From Candidatus Nitrosopumilus sp. (lineage in GTDB: Archaea > Thermoproteota > Nitrososphaeria > Nitrososphaerales > Nitrosopumilaceae): 15,618 nt of DNA. A model generated the notes under the pieces. That model did no database searches and was not told where the DNA came from. It saw nothing but the letters and a program-made list of their open reading frames with translations. The stretch is from NCBI GenBank assembly GCA_029863665.1, contig JAOTUX010000003.1:1-15618 (forward strand), in the 5' to 3' direction. The position numbers and the translations under genes were made by a program. This document shows positions 1 to 6,361 of the stretch, piece by piece; the stretch's first letter is position 1; each line of letters begins with the position of its first letter.

Positions 1-61
1 ATTTGAACCCGGGTCACGTACTTGGCAAGCACGAGTACTAACCAGACTGTACTATAACTGC
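1..61 (-). tRNA. tRNA-Gly (anticodon GCC), 3' end outside the window
   Basis: Read on the minus strand, the segment folds as a tRNA. The 7-nt acceptor strand starts at 61 (GCAGTTA), the D stem is GTAC/GTAC, and the anticodon stem CGTGC/GTACG has one G-U pair around the loop TTGCCAA. The anticodon is therefore GCC (glycine). The T arm begins with CCGGG and TTCAAAT. The 3' half of the T stem and the acceptor 3' strand lie before position 1, so I cannot tell whether the gene is whole. An AT-rich TTTAATAT on the minus strand near 86-93 could be its TATA box. The integrase lies on the 5' side of this tRNA, so it may or may not be the attachment site of that element. Confidence 0.85.
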
Positions 62-119
62 AACAATCCTAGAGGTTGAATTTGGATATTAAACTGTTCT
101 TAAGCGAATTGCTGTTGGA

Positions 120-127
120 TTTAAATA
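120..127 (+). promoter_or_regulatory. TATA box of the integrase gene
   Basis: TTTAAATA is centred about 25 bp before the GTG start at 149. That is the usual archaeal TATA distance to the transcription start, so the mRNA is probably leaderless. No Shine-Dalgarno site is visible in front of the GTG, which agrees. Confidence 0.45.
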
Positions 128-148
128 AATTTCAGTATTAGATTAACC

Positions 149-1261
149 GTGCAAAGATCATTACTGCTTTTTGAGAATTCCCTCAAAACTGAGGCCACCA
201 AAAAGATGTATCTTTACTTCCTTGATAATTTTAAGAATTTTTACAAGCTTAAAGATTACGATTCCATTATCGCAATAGACACTCCTCAATTACAAATCAT
301 GGTAGAAGACTATGTGATGATGCTAAAGAAGAGAATTGGGGCTAATTCCATGAGAACGTACATGGCAGGAATACAGGCATTCTTTGAGACAAATGACATT
401 GAACTGAGATGGAAAAAGATTCATAGATTATTTCCAGCCAAAGTGAAAAAGACAGGTGCCCGTATGTGGACCACAGAAGACATAAGGATAATGCTTTCTT
501 CTGTACGAGATCTAAGGCAAAAGGCATTGATTCACTTTCTTGCAGCATCGGGGGTAAGACGTGGTGCAATTCCTGAACTCAAGCTTAAACATCTACAAGA
601 AATGCCTGATGGCTGTAGATCTGTATTGGTGTATGATGGCAGCTTAGAAGAATATACTACTTTCATCCATCCAGAGGCTGTCTTTTGGTTGGAGAAATAC
701 ATTGAACATAGACGAAATGATGGTGAGTATATTGACAAAAATTCTCCACTGTTTAGAAAAACATACCAATTAGGAATACAAAAGGTTATTCCAATCAATG
801 AGGATCTAGTGATGAAGTCAGTATGGCATGCAATAAGAGTATCCGGGCTGAGGGCCGGACAACAGAAAAGAAACGGAAGATATGAGACACAGACTGATCA
901 TGGATTTCGAAAGAGATGGGTTACAATAGTCGAGAATACTGACGGGATGAAAATCATATTGGCTGAAAAAATGGTGGGTCATTCCGTAAAATCAATCCCA
1001 ATGGCAGATGTGTATAACCTACCTACGACTGAAATATTATTCAAAGAGTATCAAAAGACAATTCCTGAACTAACAATAGATGGAACTGCTAGAAAACAGG
1101 CCGAATTAGATCAGGCTAACAAGGACAAATCAGAACTCCAAAAGAAAGTGGATGAGATTATGGACATGAAGCGCCAACAAGCTGACGAGAATGCTAGGCG
1201 TGATCAGGCATTAGAATATCTTATGAAGAAAGAGAAAGAACGAGAATCAAAATTAAACTAG
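149..1261 (+). CDS. Tyrosine recombinase (archaeal integrase) with C-terminal coiled coil
   Basis: A site-specific recombinase that would integrate or excise a mobile element. The N-terminal helical core-binding region covers roughly residues 5-100 and the catalytic domain roughly 105-300. Visible catalytic residues are Arg137 (in SGVRRGA), His251 and Arg254 (HGFR), His278 (VGHS) and the likely nucleophile Tyr289 (ADVYN), 11 residues after His278. I cannot identify the usual beta-hairpin lysine: the expected region around residues 163-171 reads GSLEEYTTF. Residues 313-370 are charged and form a coiled coil. The GTG start is supported by the TATA box at 120-127. It lies 87 bp from the 5' end of a tRNA-Gly, a common setting for such integrases. 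A divergent copy of its C-terminal tail occurs at 12560-12661. It appears full length and intact. Confidence 0.92.
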   Translation: MQRSLLLFENSLKTEATKKMYLYFLDNFKNFYKLKDYDSIIAIDTPQLQIMVEDYVMMLKKRIGANSMRTYMAGIQAFFETNDIELRWKKIHRLFPAKVKKTGARMWTTEDIRIMLSSVRDLRQKALIHFLAASGVRRGAIPELKLKHLQEMPDGCRSVLVYDGSLEEYTTFIHPEAVFWLEKYIEHRRNDGEYIDKNSPLFRKTYQLGIQKVIPINEDLVMKSVWHAIRVSGLRAGQQKRNGRYETQTDHGFRKRWVTIVENTDGMKIILAEKMVGHSVKSIPMADVYNLPTTEILFKEYQKTIPELTIDGTARKQAELDQANKDKSELQKKVDEIMDMKRQQADENARRDQALEYLMKKEKERESKLN

Positions 1262-1348
1262 TTATCCACTTAATTTGAACAATATTTGGAATTTATAGAA
1301 CAAAAGAAGAAACAAGAATTACAGAATTAAATAAAAAGATATGATCCA

Positions 1349-1358
1349 TCAAAAAATC
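1349..1358 (-). terminator. Possible U-tract terminator of the winged-helix gene
   Basis: Just past the minus-strand stop at 1373, the minus strand reads GGATTTTTTGA, a T-run of the kind that ends archaeal transcripts. There is no clear hairpin. The 111 bp between the integrase and this gene is convergent and contains no gene that I can support. Confidence 0.3.
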
Positions 1359-1372
1359 CACCTGATAATGGG

Positions 1373-2377
1373 TTAGTAACCAATCTTTTCTAATGATGAT
1401 TTGATAAAATTTGTATTATTGAGAGTTTTTTTAATTTCATCATAAGTTTCTTTCATGATTTTTTTTAAATCTTGGTCACTCTCAATTATTTCAATACTTT
1501 TTTCTGCTTGTTTTTTTAGCTTTGGCATTAGTTCAAAAAATTTATCCATAATTTGTTCAGCCTGTAGTTTAATTGATTCTGGATCATTACTAGTAAATAA
1601 TTCTGGTTTTTCTTTTTTAATTTCTTTCATCATTGTTTCTCCATCATGTATAACAGGATATGATTCTTCTACATTTAGAAGTAAGTTATAAAATGAAAAA
1701 GTTATTCTATCAAATAAACCATTTTCCAATTCTGTTTCATTAAGCAGACCGGCATAGTATCCTTCTTTATAATTAGATTTTTCCTCATGTGTTTTAATTT
1801 TCTTTTTATCTCGATTAGATTCAACTGTCTTCCATAATTCTTGAGGCGCCGTTTGATAAGTTCTCTTTATTATCAAATTGTTATTTCCATAATAGAATGG
1901 AATTGTAGTACTCTCTTCAATTTGATTGAAAATATCAAGTATCCCTTCAGTTTTTTTAACATGAATTAATTGAATGGATGAAATCAAAATGTTTCTAAGA
2001 ATTTGTATTAAATTTTCTTCAGAAAAAATTGATTTTAGTTTGGCATAGTGGAAATTAGGTATCTCATCCACAATCAATTCAAGTATATTATAATTCGAAT
2101 CATTTTTTTCAGAACTATAAAATTTTAACAAACAATATTTTCCAAGAGTAGTAATAGTGTATGGTTTTGAATTATCTTCCTCTAATGCAAAAATGAGTCC
2201 CTTTTCAAGTAATTTTTTTTTCTGGTTGTTAAAGGTAGAATCAGCTACTGCCACATTTTTTGGTAATTCTTTACACTCGTATTGGGTTGCTCCTGTTTTT
2301 TTGTTCCTATTTTCAACAAAATAGATGGCTTGTAATACTTTAGCTTGTGATGGCTGTATTTCTAGCATATCGGTCAT
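1373..2377 (-). CDS. Winged-helix DNA-binding protein of unknown function
   Basis: A 334-aa protein. Residues about 5-85 read as a winged helix: helices around SQAKVLQAIYFVENR and NVAVADSTFNNQKKKLLEKGLI, then a wing and a T-L-G-K-Y turn as in MarR/ArsR-like folds. The remainder is mainly helical and charged, with a Lys/Glu-rich C-terminus (residues 255-330). No signal peptide, membrane segment or enzyme motif is seen. It is divergent from the 2429-4949 gene cluster and shares a 51-bp promoter region with it that carries a perfect inverted repeat (2383-2404). A role as local repressor of that cluster and of itself is a reasonable inference, not shown. I do not recognise the family. Low G+C and many Lys/Ile codons fit an accessory gene. 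Confidence 0.75.
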   Translation of the reverse strand: MTDMLEIQPSQAKVLQAIYFVENRNKKTGATQYECKELPKNVAVADSTFNNQKKKLLEKGLIFALEEDNSKPYTITTLGKYCLLKFYSSEKNDSNYNILELIVDEIPNFHYAKLKSIFSEENLIQILRNILISSIQLIHVKKTEGILDIFNQIEESTTIPFYYGNNNLIIKRTYQTAPQELWKTVESNRDKKKIKTHEEKSNYKEGYYAGLLNETELENGLFDRITFSFYNLLLNVEESYPVIHDGETMMKEIKKEKPELFTSNDPESIKLQAEQIMDKFFELMPKLKKQAEKSIEIIESDQDLKKIMKETYDEIKKTLNNTNFIKSSLEKIGY

Positions 2378-2382
2378 GTGAT

Positions 2383-2404
2383 ATATATCGACATTTCGAT
2401 ATAT
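2383..2404. promoter_or_regulatory. Inverted-repeat operator in a divergent promoter
   Basis: ATATATCG, spacer ACATTT, CGATATAT: a perfect 8-bp inverted repeat. Its right arm overlaps an AT-rich TATA-like box (about 2400-2408) lying about 26 bp from both the minus-strand ATG at 2377 and the plus-strand GTG at 2429. One palindromic site could therefore control both leaderless transcripts. The binder may be the winged-helix protein (1373-2377) or the 38-aa antitoxin-like protein (2429-2545). Confidence 0.6.
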
Positions 2405-2428
2405 TAATCTGTTTAATGCAATTAAGAT

Positions 2429-2545
2429 GTGAAATTAAAACACATAGTCATTTCAGAAGAGAATTTAGAAAAATTAAAGAATCTAGGAAGAGCTGGGGAT
2501 AGTTTCAATGATGTAGTCACAAGAATTTTGGATGAATTAAAATGA
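2429..2545 (+). CDS. Small antitoxin-like (VapB/RHH-type) protein, 38 aa
   Basis: GTG-initiated 38-codon ORF beginning M-K-L-K-H-I-V-I-S-E-E. The pattern is a short beta strand (KHIVIS), a helix (EENLEKLKNLG), a turn (RAGDS) and a helix (FNDVVTRILDEL). This matches small archaeal antitoxin-like proteins that read I-x-I-S-E-E-x-x-x-x-L-x-x-L-G-x-x-G-(D/E)-S-(F/Y)-x-D-(V/I)-(V/I)-x-(R/K)-(L/I)-L. Such proteins bind DNA as dimers and often pair with a toxin. Its stop overlaps the next start (ATGA), so the two are probably translationally coupled, but the next protein does not look like a PIN-domain toxin. The start lies about 26 bp from a TATA-like box, which suggests a leaderless mRNA. Confidence 0.72.
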   Translation: MKLKHIVISEENLEKLKNLGRAGDSFNDVVTRILDELK

Positions 2546-2745
2546 ATATTAAATTACAATGTTGTGAAAATAATCCTTTATTTGAAATCCAATACATCGT
2601 TGGAACAACATATCTGGTTTGTCAGTATTGTTCAGAATTGAAACATTTTGCTAGAGGAATAAAATCAAAAAAAGATGTTGGCAATAGTTTGACGACTCAA
2701 CCAACACCAAAGAACACTTCTGACAATAGGAGTTGCTCTAAATGA
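2542..2745 (+). CDS. Small Cys-rich, probably zinc-binding protein
   Basis: A 67-aa protein with a Cys7-Cys8 pair and a Cys27-x2-Cys30 pair, spaced like a zinc ribbon (KLQCC ... LVCQYC), then a basic stretch (HFARGIKSKKD) and a polar, disordered tail. No transmembrane segment. It overlaps the preceding antitoxin-like gene by 4 nt (ATGA), so the two are likely made together. It occupies the place where a toxin would be expected after an antitoxin, but no toxin fold can be recognised. Its function is unknown; nucleic-acid binding is a guess from the Cys pairs and the basic patch. Confidence 0.65.
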   Translation: MNIKLQCCENNPLFEIQYIVGTTYLVCQYCSELKHFARGIKSKKDVGNSLTTQPTPKNTSDNRSCSK

Positions 2746-2782
2746 TTTTAATTCAATATTGTATTAAAGGTCATCTAAATGT

Positions 2783-2788
2783 GGAGGT
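2783..2788 (+). promoter_or_regulatory. Strong Shine-Dalgarno site before the 30-aa micro-ORF
   Basis: GGAGGT ends 9 nt before the ATG at 2798. It complements the archaeal 16S rRNA 3' end well. Most genes here show no such site, so it supports translation of the otherwise easily missed micro-ORF and, by coupling, of the methyltransferase gene behind it. Confidence 0.6.
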
Positions 2789-2797
2789 TTTACACAA

Positions 2798-2890
2798 ATG
2801 AAAAAGACAAAGTTTTCAGATATCGTAGAGAACACTCATGGACTCATTGACAAATCTTTGCTACTTGATTGGGATGAAAATTTAGAGTAA
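2798..2890 (+). CDS. 30-aa micro-protein upstream of the methyltransferase
   Basis: ATG-initiated, 30 codons, starting MKKTKFSDIVENTHG and rich in acidic residues at the end (LLDWDENLE). It has a strong Shine-Dalgarno site at 2783-2788. Its stop overlaps the methyltransferase start by one base (TAATG). This arrangement argues for a real translated gene or a leader ORF that sets methyltransferase translation. The methyltransferase has no Shine-Dalgarno site of its own. No family is recognised. Confidence 0.55.
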   Translation: MKKTKFSDIVENTHGLIDKSLLLDWDENLE

Positions 2891-4113
2891 TGGCACTATC
2901 AGAAAAAACAAATCTAAAGTTAGAGGATATCTCAATTAGTGAGGAATACGAAAAACTTGTTCCTCCATTACCTGCAAAAGAATACAATCAGCTAAAGTCT
3001 TCAATTAGAACTAATGGCCTTTATCTTCCAATCATAATTAATGAAAAGGGAACAATTCTTGATGGTCATCACCGACACAGAATCTGTAATGAATTACAAA
3101 TACAGGGAAAATACAAGGTAAAGAAATTTGAAAGCAAATTACTAGAAAAGAAATTTGTAATTTTAGTAAACTTAGACAGAAGACAACTTAATGATTTTCA
3201 ACGAGCTGAGCTTGCCATTCCTTTATTAGAAATTGAAACAGAATTAGCTAAAGAAAGAAAAGAGAAAGGAACCTTAGCGCCATTTGGCGCTAAGGGTAAA
3301 GCTACAGAAAAAGTCTCAAAACATACTGGAGTATCTACTAGAACTCTAGAACGTGTCAAGAAGATTATCGAAAAGGCCCCTGAAGAATTAAAGGAAAAAG
3401 CAAGAAGAGGTGAAAAATCAATCAACAAGACATATCAGGAAATAATTAAGCAAGAGAAAAAACAAAAACGCCAAGACTCTCTCAAACAAATCCAAGTCAA
3501 TCTACCTGAATCTGTACAACTCTTCAACAAACCATTCCAGGAACTAGGCATCAAAAACAACTCTATATCTCTGATCTTTACAGACCCTCCATATACGGAG
3601 AATTGTCTATATCTATATGATGACCTGGCAAAACAAGCTGCACGAGTTCTAAGAGACGGGGGCTCCTTGCTTTGTTATTCTCCACACTACGCCCTTGATA
3701 GAATAATCACAATGATGAAAAAATATGGCCTAAAGTATCAATGGCCTATGGCTATTATTCATTCAGGGCCAAAGGCAAGTCAGCATGGACCACGAGTCTT
3801 TGTAGGGTACAAGCCGATGTTGTGGTTTGTCAAGGGAAAATACGAAGGTGAGTACATGCAAGATACTGTAACGTCAGAGTTTCAAGGAAAGGAACTTCAC
3901 AAATGGGCACAATCTACTGTGGAATCTGACTATTACATTGAGAAACTGACAATTGAGAATGAAATAGTCTATGATCCTTTTTTGGGTCAGGGAACATTTG
4001 GTATATCTGCTGTAAAAAAGAAAAGACAATTCATTGGTGCAGAGATTAATTCAGAACATTTTCAAACTGCACAAAAATTGTTGAGTATTTCTGGAGACAC
4101 AAAAAATGAATGA
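2890..4113 (+). CDS. ParB-domain / DNA methyltransferase fusion
   Basis: A 407-aa fusion. Residues 12-110 are a ParB/Srx-like domain with the signature DGHHRHR (58-64). Residues 136-190 are a helix-turn-helix region (VSKHTGVSTRTLERVKKI) as in ParB-like proteins. Residues 200-400 are an S-adenosylmethionine-dependent DNA amino-methyltransferase. The catalytic motif IV is D232-P-P-Y (TDPPYT). The AdoMet motif I is DPFLGQGTF (362-370), followed by GAEIN (383-387). Because motif IV comes before motif I, this is a permuted, beta-class enzyme. DPPY rather than SPPY favours N6-adenine methylation, though N4-cytosine is possible. Such fusions are common in viruses and plasmids. The ATG overlaps the stop of the 30-aa ORF by one base. 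The coding sequence contains a perfect 10-bp hairpin at 3272-3295. Confidence 0.88.
   Translation: MALSEKTNLKLEDISISEEYEKLVPPLPAKEYNQLKSSIRTNGLYLPIIINEKGTILDGHHRHRICNELQIQGKYKVKKFESKLLEKKFVILVNLDRRQLNDFQRAELAIPLLEIETELAKERKEKGTLAPFGAKGKATEKVSKHTGVSTRTLERVKKIIEKAPEELKEKARRGEKSINKTYQEIIKQEKKQKRQDSLKQIQVNLPESVQLFNKPFQELGIKNNSISLIFTDPPYTENCLYLYDDLAKQAARVLRDGGSLLCYSPHYALDRIITMMKKYGLKYQWPMAIIHSGPKASQHGPRVFVGYKPMLWFVKGKYEGEYMQDTVTSEFQGKELHKWAQSTVESDYYIEKLTIENEIVYDPFLGQGTFGISAVKKKRQFIGAEINSEHFQTAQKLLSISGDTKNE
3272..3295. repeat. Perfect 10-bp inverted repeat inside the methyltransferase gene
   Basis: CCTTAGCGCC, loop ATTT, GGCGCTAAGG. The stem is perfect and G+C-rich in a low-G+C gene. It encodes the linker (GTLAPFGAKG) between the ParB-like part and the helix-turn-helix. 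It could be a DNA-binding site, an mRNA hairpin, or chance. It is not followed by a T-run, so it is not a typical terminator. Confidence 0.75.
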
Positions 4114-4195
4114 AATAGAAAGATACCCAATTCATATTCATAAATCCAGATGGATCAGTTTTCTCGCTCAACACAAACTGAGGAGAAGTATATGA
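4106..4195 (+). CDS. 29-aa basic micro-protein between methyltransferase and HNH gene
   Basis: ATG-initiated, 29 codons, starting MNEIERYPIHIHKSRW and ending in a basic LAQHKLRRSI. It overlaps the end of the methyltransferase gene by 8 nt, and its TGA overlaps the HNH start codon (ATGA at 4192-4195). The double overlap bridges what would otherwise be a 78-bp gap, which is why I consider it real or at least a translational bridge. No family is recognised. Confidence 0.45.
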   Translation: MNEIERYPIHIHKSRWISFLAQHKLRRSI

Positions 4196-4758
4196 GTAAA
4201 CTTTCATACAAACAAAAGAAAGAATGGTTTCAATTTATTGTAACAAGAGATGGTTACAGATGTCTTTATTGTCCTAGTCCATTTACAGATACAAATCCTC
4301 CTGAGTATGAGCATTTGAATAATGATGAAAAAGACAATAGACCTGAAAATCTTTGTTTAGCACATCATTCTTGCAATGTACAAAAAAAGTATAATGCAGA
4401 TATGCAAATACTAGCAAGAAAAAAGCTACGAGAAAATGAAATGTCAACGTTTGCGTGCGAGAGAACACTAGCAGACACAGGCACAACCAAAGAGATGACA
4501 AGTCAACAAGAGATCAATAAAACTAACATGAGAATTACAGAACAATTCCTATTAGAGCATACAATCCACAATGATGAGTTAGTCCTTAGGGATGCAGTAA
4601 ACGCGATCGTGGATATTTGTCAAAAGAATAACCATACAGGTTCTCAGGCAGCGATATATCGTTATGTTGATTCTCTTACAAATCCATATACTGGAAGATA
4701 CACACTTTCTGTTACTTCTAAAGGGAAAACTATAATCCGAAAGAGAACCGAAATTTGA
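4192..4758 (+). CDS. HNH endonuclease
   Basis: A metal-dependent DNA nuclease of the HNH type. I chose the ATG at 4192 because GGAG lies 6 nt upstream (4182-4185) and it overlaps the preceding stop (ATGA); an ATG at 4150 would add 14 polar residues. In the 188-aa product, Cys24-x2-Cys27 and Cys55/His58/Cys61 are probable zinc ligands, Glu40-His41 is the catalytic E/D-H pair, and Asn53 is the HNH asparagine. Residues about 110-188 form a second, partly helical domain, possibly for DNA recognition. It directly follows the ParB-methyltransferase in the same overlapping cluster, so it could be the cutting partner of that enzyme, a viral DNA-packaging nuclease, or a homing-type nuclease. Confidence 0.85.
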   Translation: MSKLSYKQKKEWFQFIVTRDGYRCLYCPSPFTDTNPPEYEHLNNDEKDNRPENLCLAHHSCNVQKKYNADMQILARKKLRENEMSTFACERTLADTGTTKEMTSQQEINKTNMRITEQFLLEHTIHNDELVLRDAVNAIVDICQKNNHTGSQAAIYRYVDSLTNPYTGRYTLSVTSKGKTIIRKRTEI

Positions 4759-4949
4759 GTTCTCAATGCAAAGGAATCTGTTCTGAATTTACAGTAAAGA
4801 TTCCATTCAAAGAAAAATACTATTCTGATAACCGAGTATTTTGCAGACAGTGCGAGAGATTCATGAAGATTACAACTGTTAGGTGTCCTTGTTGCAAGGG
4901 TTCGGTTAGAAACAAACCAAGAACCAAAAAGAAAACTACTTTACTTTGA
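4755..4949 (+). CDS. Small zinc-ribbon protein
   Basis: TTG-initiated, 64 aa, overlapping the HNH stop by 4 nt (TTGA). Cysteines fall in the pattern C5-x3-C9, C30-x2-C33 and C44-P-C46-C47, followed by a very basic tail (RNKPRTKKKTTLL). The C-P-C-C plus R-x-K-P-R ending matches, from memory, a family of small proteins repeated in thaumarchaeal genomes and mobile elements. A zinc-stabilised nucleic-acid-binding protein is likely; its exact role is unknown. Its last 14 bp overlap the end of the convergent minus-strand gene at 4936, and no terminator separates them. This marks the right edge of the element-like cluster. Confidence 0.72.
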   Translation: MSSQCKGICSEFTVKIPFKEKYYSDNRVFCRQCERFMKITTVRCPCCKGSVRNKPRTKKKTTLL

Positions 4950-5772
4950 TTATTCCTTGTTGAGTAAGATATTGAACTCCTGCAACAAATTCATCCTCTG
5001 AAATTAAACCTTCCACCCACCACATTGCATTGTTCCTGATCCAGCTGGGAACCTTTTGCTGACTATTATCTAGTTCCTGCCCTGGAAGTTCAGGAGTATT
5101 GATTATCTTTTCATCTATCATTAATTGTACATTATCAGCAAAATCATTGTTAGTGATACTTCCATCTGCCCACCATCTTGCAGTACTTTTTATCCAGGCT
5201 GGAATTTGACCATTGTGAGATTTATCATCTGAATTGCCATTAATTTGAAATGATTCTTCCATTGATCTTGCAATTTCTGAATATTCACGGAAATCCTTTG
5301 GAGTGGACATAAATAGAATAAAGTACCCTTTACTGTCTTTTATTGTCCAAATGGCAGTTCCCACTACAGGAATGCCTTCAGATCTTGCTGAGAATTTTAA
5401 TTTTTGAGCAGGAATCTGATCAAGAGCAGTTTCATAGGATTCAATTATGTCAAAATCTTCTATCGTTGCTTGAAAAGTTTGGACAATTATCTCAGAATAA
5501 TCAAAAAGATCCATTTCAGGAGGAAGATTTTCTACTCCCACCATGGCAATTGCACGAAATACCTCGTCAGAAATTTGTACCGAAGGTACAAACATAGCTC
5601 GAATTTGACTATCTTCTAATTCAATTACAGTCCAGTCTTCTGGATATTCCATAGATATGTTATTGATAGGATCATTGTAAACTTGATTGGATTTTGCAAA
5701 TACTTCCTGCTGAGCTAAAATACCTACGACAAGAACTAAGGTAATTGCAAATACTAAAAATAATTTATTCAA
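4936..5772 (-). CDS. Secreted PsbP-like protein with two Trp-rich C-terminal modules
   Basis: A 278-aa exported protein. Residues 1-26 are a signal peptide (hydrophobic core FLVFAITLVLVVGILA, end VFA). Residues about 30-175 are a PsbP-like alpha/beta domain starting with ISMEYPEDW and including ETALDQIPAQKLKF and GTAIWTIKD. Two Trp modules follow: PAWIKSTARWWADG and PSWIRNNAMWWVEG, each ending in a hydrophobic I-x-x-L-x-x-x-x-I-I. This modular build is frequent in thaumarchaeal envelope proteins; its biochemical role is unknown. The start is TTG, directly preceded by an in-frame stop, and a TATA-like TTTATTAG lies about 26 bp upstream. It is head-to-head with its larger paralog at 6362-8566 and shares the ETALDQIPAQK stretch with it. 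Confidence 0.85.
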   Translation of the reverse strand: MNKLFLVFAITLVLVVGILAQQEVFAKSNQVYNDPINNISMEYPEDWTVIELEDSQIRAMFVPSVQISDEVFRAIAMVGVENLPPEMDLFDYSEIIVQTFQATIEDFDIIESYETALDQIPAQKLKFSARSEGIPVVGTAIWTIKDSKGYFILFMSTPKDFREYSEIARSMEESFQINGNSDDKSHNGQIPAWIKSTARWWADGSITNNDFADNVQLMIDEKIINTPELPGQELDNSQQKVPSWIRNNAMWWVEGLISEDEFVAGVQYLTQQGIIKVK

Positions 5773-5890
5773 TTAGAAACATTGTCATTCATCATCTAAT
5801 AAAGTAACAACATCATTTTCAATAATAATAATTTGACAAACAAATAGATTAGATATTTTAAATTTTGTTGAATGAATTTTTTGAATTAAA

Positions 5891-6229
5891 CTAAGTATTA
5901 GAAAACTGTGCATTCCATTTTTTAGACCAAGTATAAACAAAATATATGGTCAGTATGTTAAATCCTATTTCTATTGGAACAAATATCAGAGATAGTAATT
6001 CTTCGTTTTTACTGGTAACAGAATCATCATCAAAGCTAAAGTCTGGACTCTGTAATCCTCCAATTACAAATATTGTAATTATTACAATTGTAATGCCAAT
6101 AACAGGAGTAACTACATACAAAAAATATCTTCTTAATTTTTTAATTCTATAAAATGCATACAAGTCTAAAATTGGGATAAACGTGAAAATTATCTGCCAT
6201 AATACACTTACAGGACCTTTTGCAGGCAT
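5891..6229 (-). CDS. Small integral membrane protein
   Basis: A 112-aa protein with three hydrophobic segments: about residues 9-25 (LWQIIFTFIPILDLYAF), 34-58 (YFLYVVTPVIGITIVIITIFVIGG) and 80-104 (LLSLIFVPIEIGFNILTIYFVY). A short acidic loop (SPDFSFDDDS) lies between the second and third, and basic residues follow the first (RIKKLRR). No catalytic motif. It lies between the two PsbP-like paralogs on the same strand as the smaller one, 118 bp away, so co-transcription is possible but unproven. Function unknown. Confidence 0.68.
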   Translation of the reverse strand: MPAKGPVSVLWQIIFTFIPILDLYAFYRIKKLRRYFLYVVTPVIGITIVIITIFVIGGLQSPDFSFDDDSVTSKNEELLSLIFVPIEIGFNILTIYFVYTWSKKWNAQFSNT

Positions 6230-6361
6230 AAATATAATATTGTTTTTTTTGAATAATAGGAGTGTGTTATAATCTCAATTATGGTAATTATCTATTTTGC
6301 TTAATAGAGTAACAAATGTGTACAATATGATCTGAAAATAAAATCAATTTCTGCAGGTATT

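Noticed and set aside
342..798. Two minus-strand ORFs (75 and 88 codons) opposite the integrase
   Set aside because: They are antisense to a clearly coding frame with catalytic motifs, and their products look like shadow translation.
1262..1372. Short open frame (QYLEFIEQKKKQELQN) after the integrase
   Set aside because: No start codon, only 17 codons; possibly a degraded end of a coiled-coil gene, but not enough to call.
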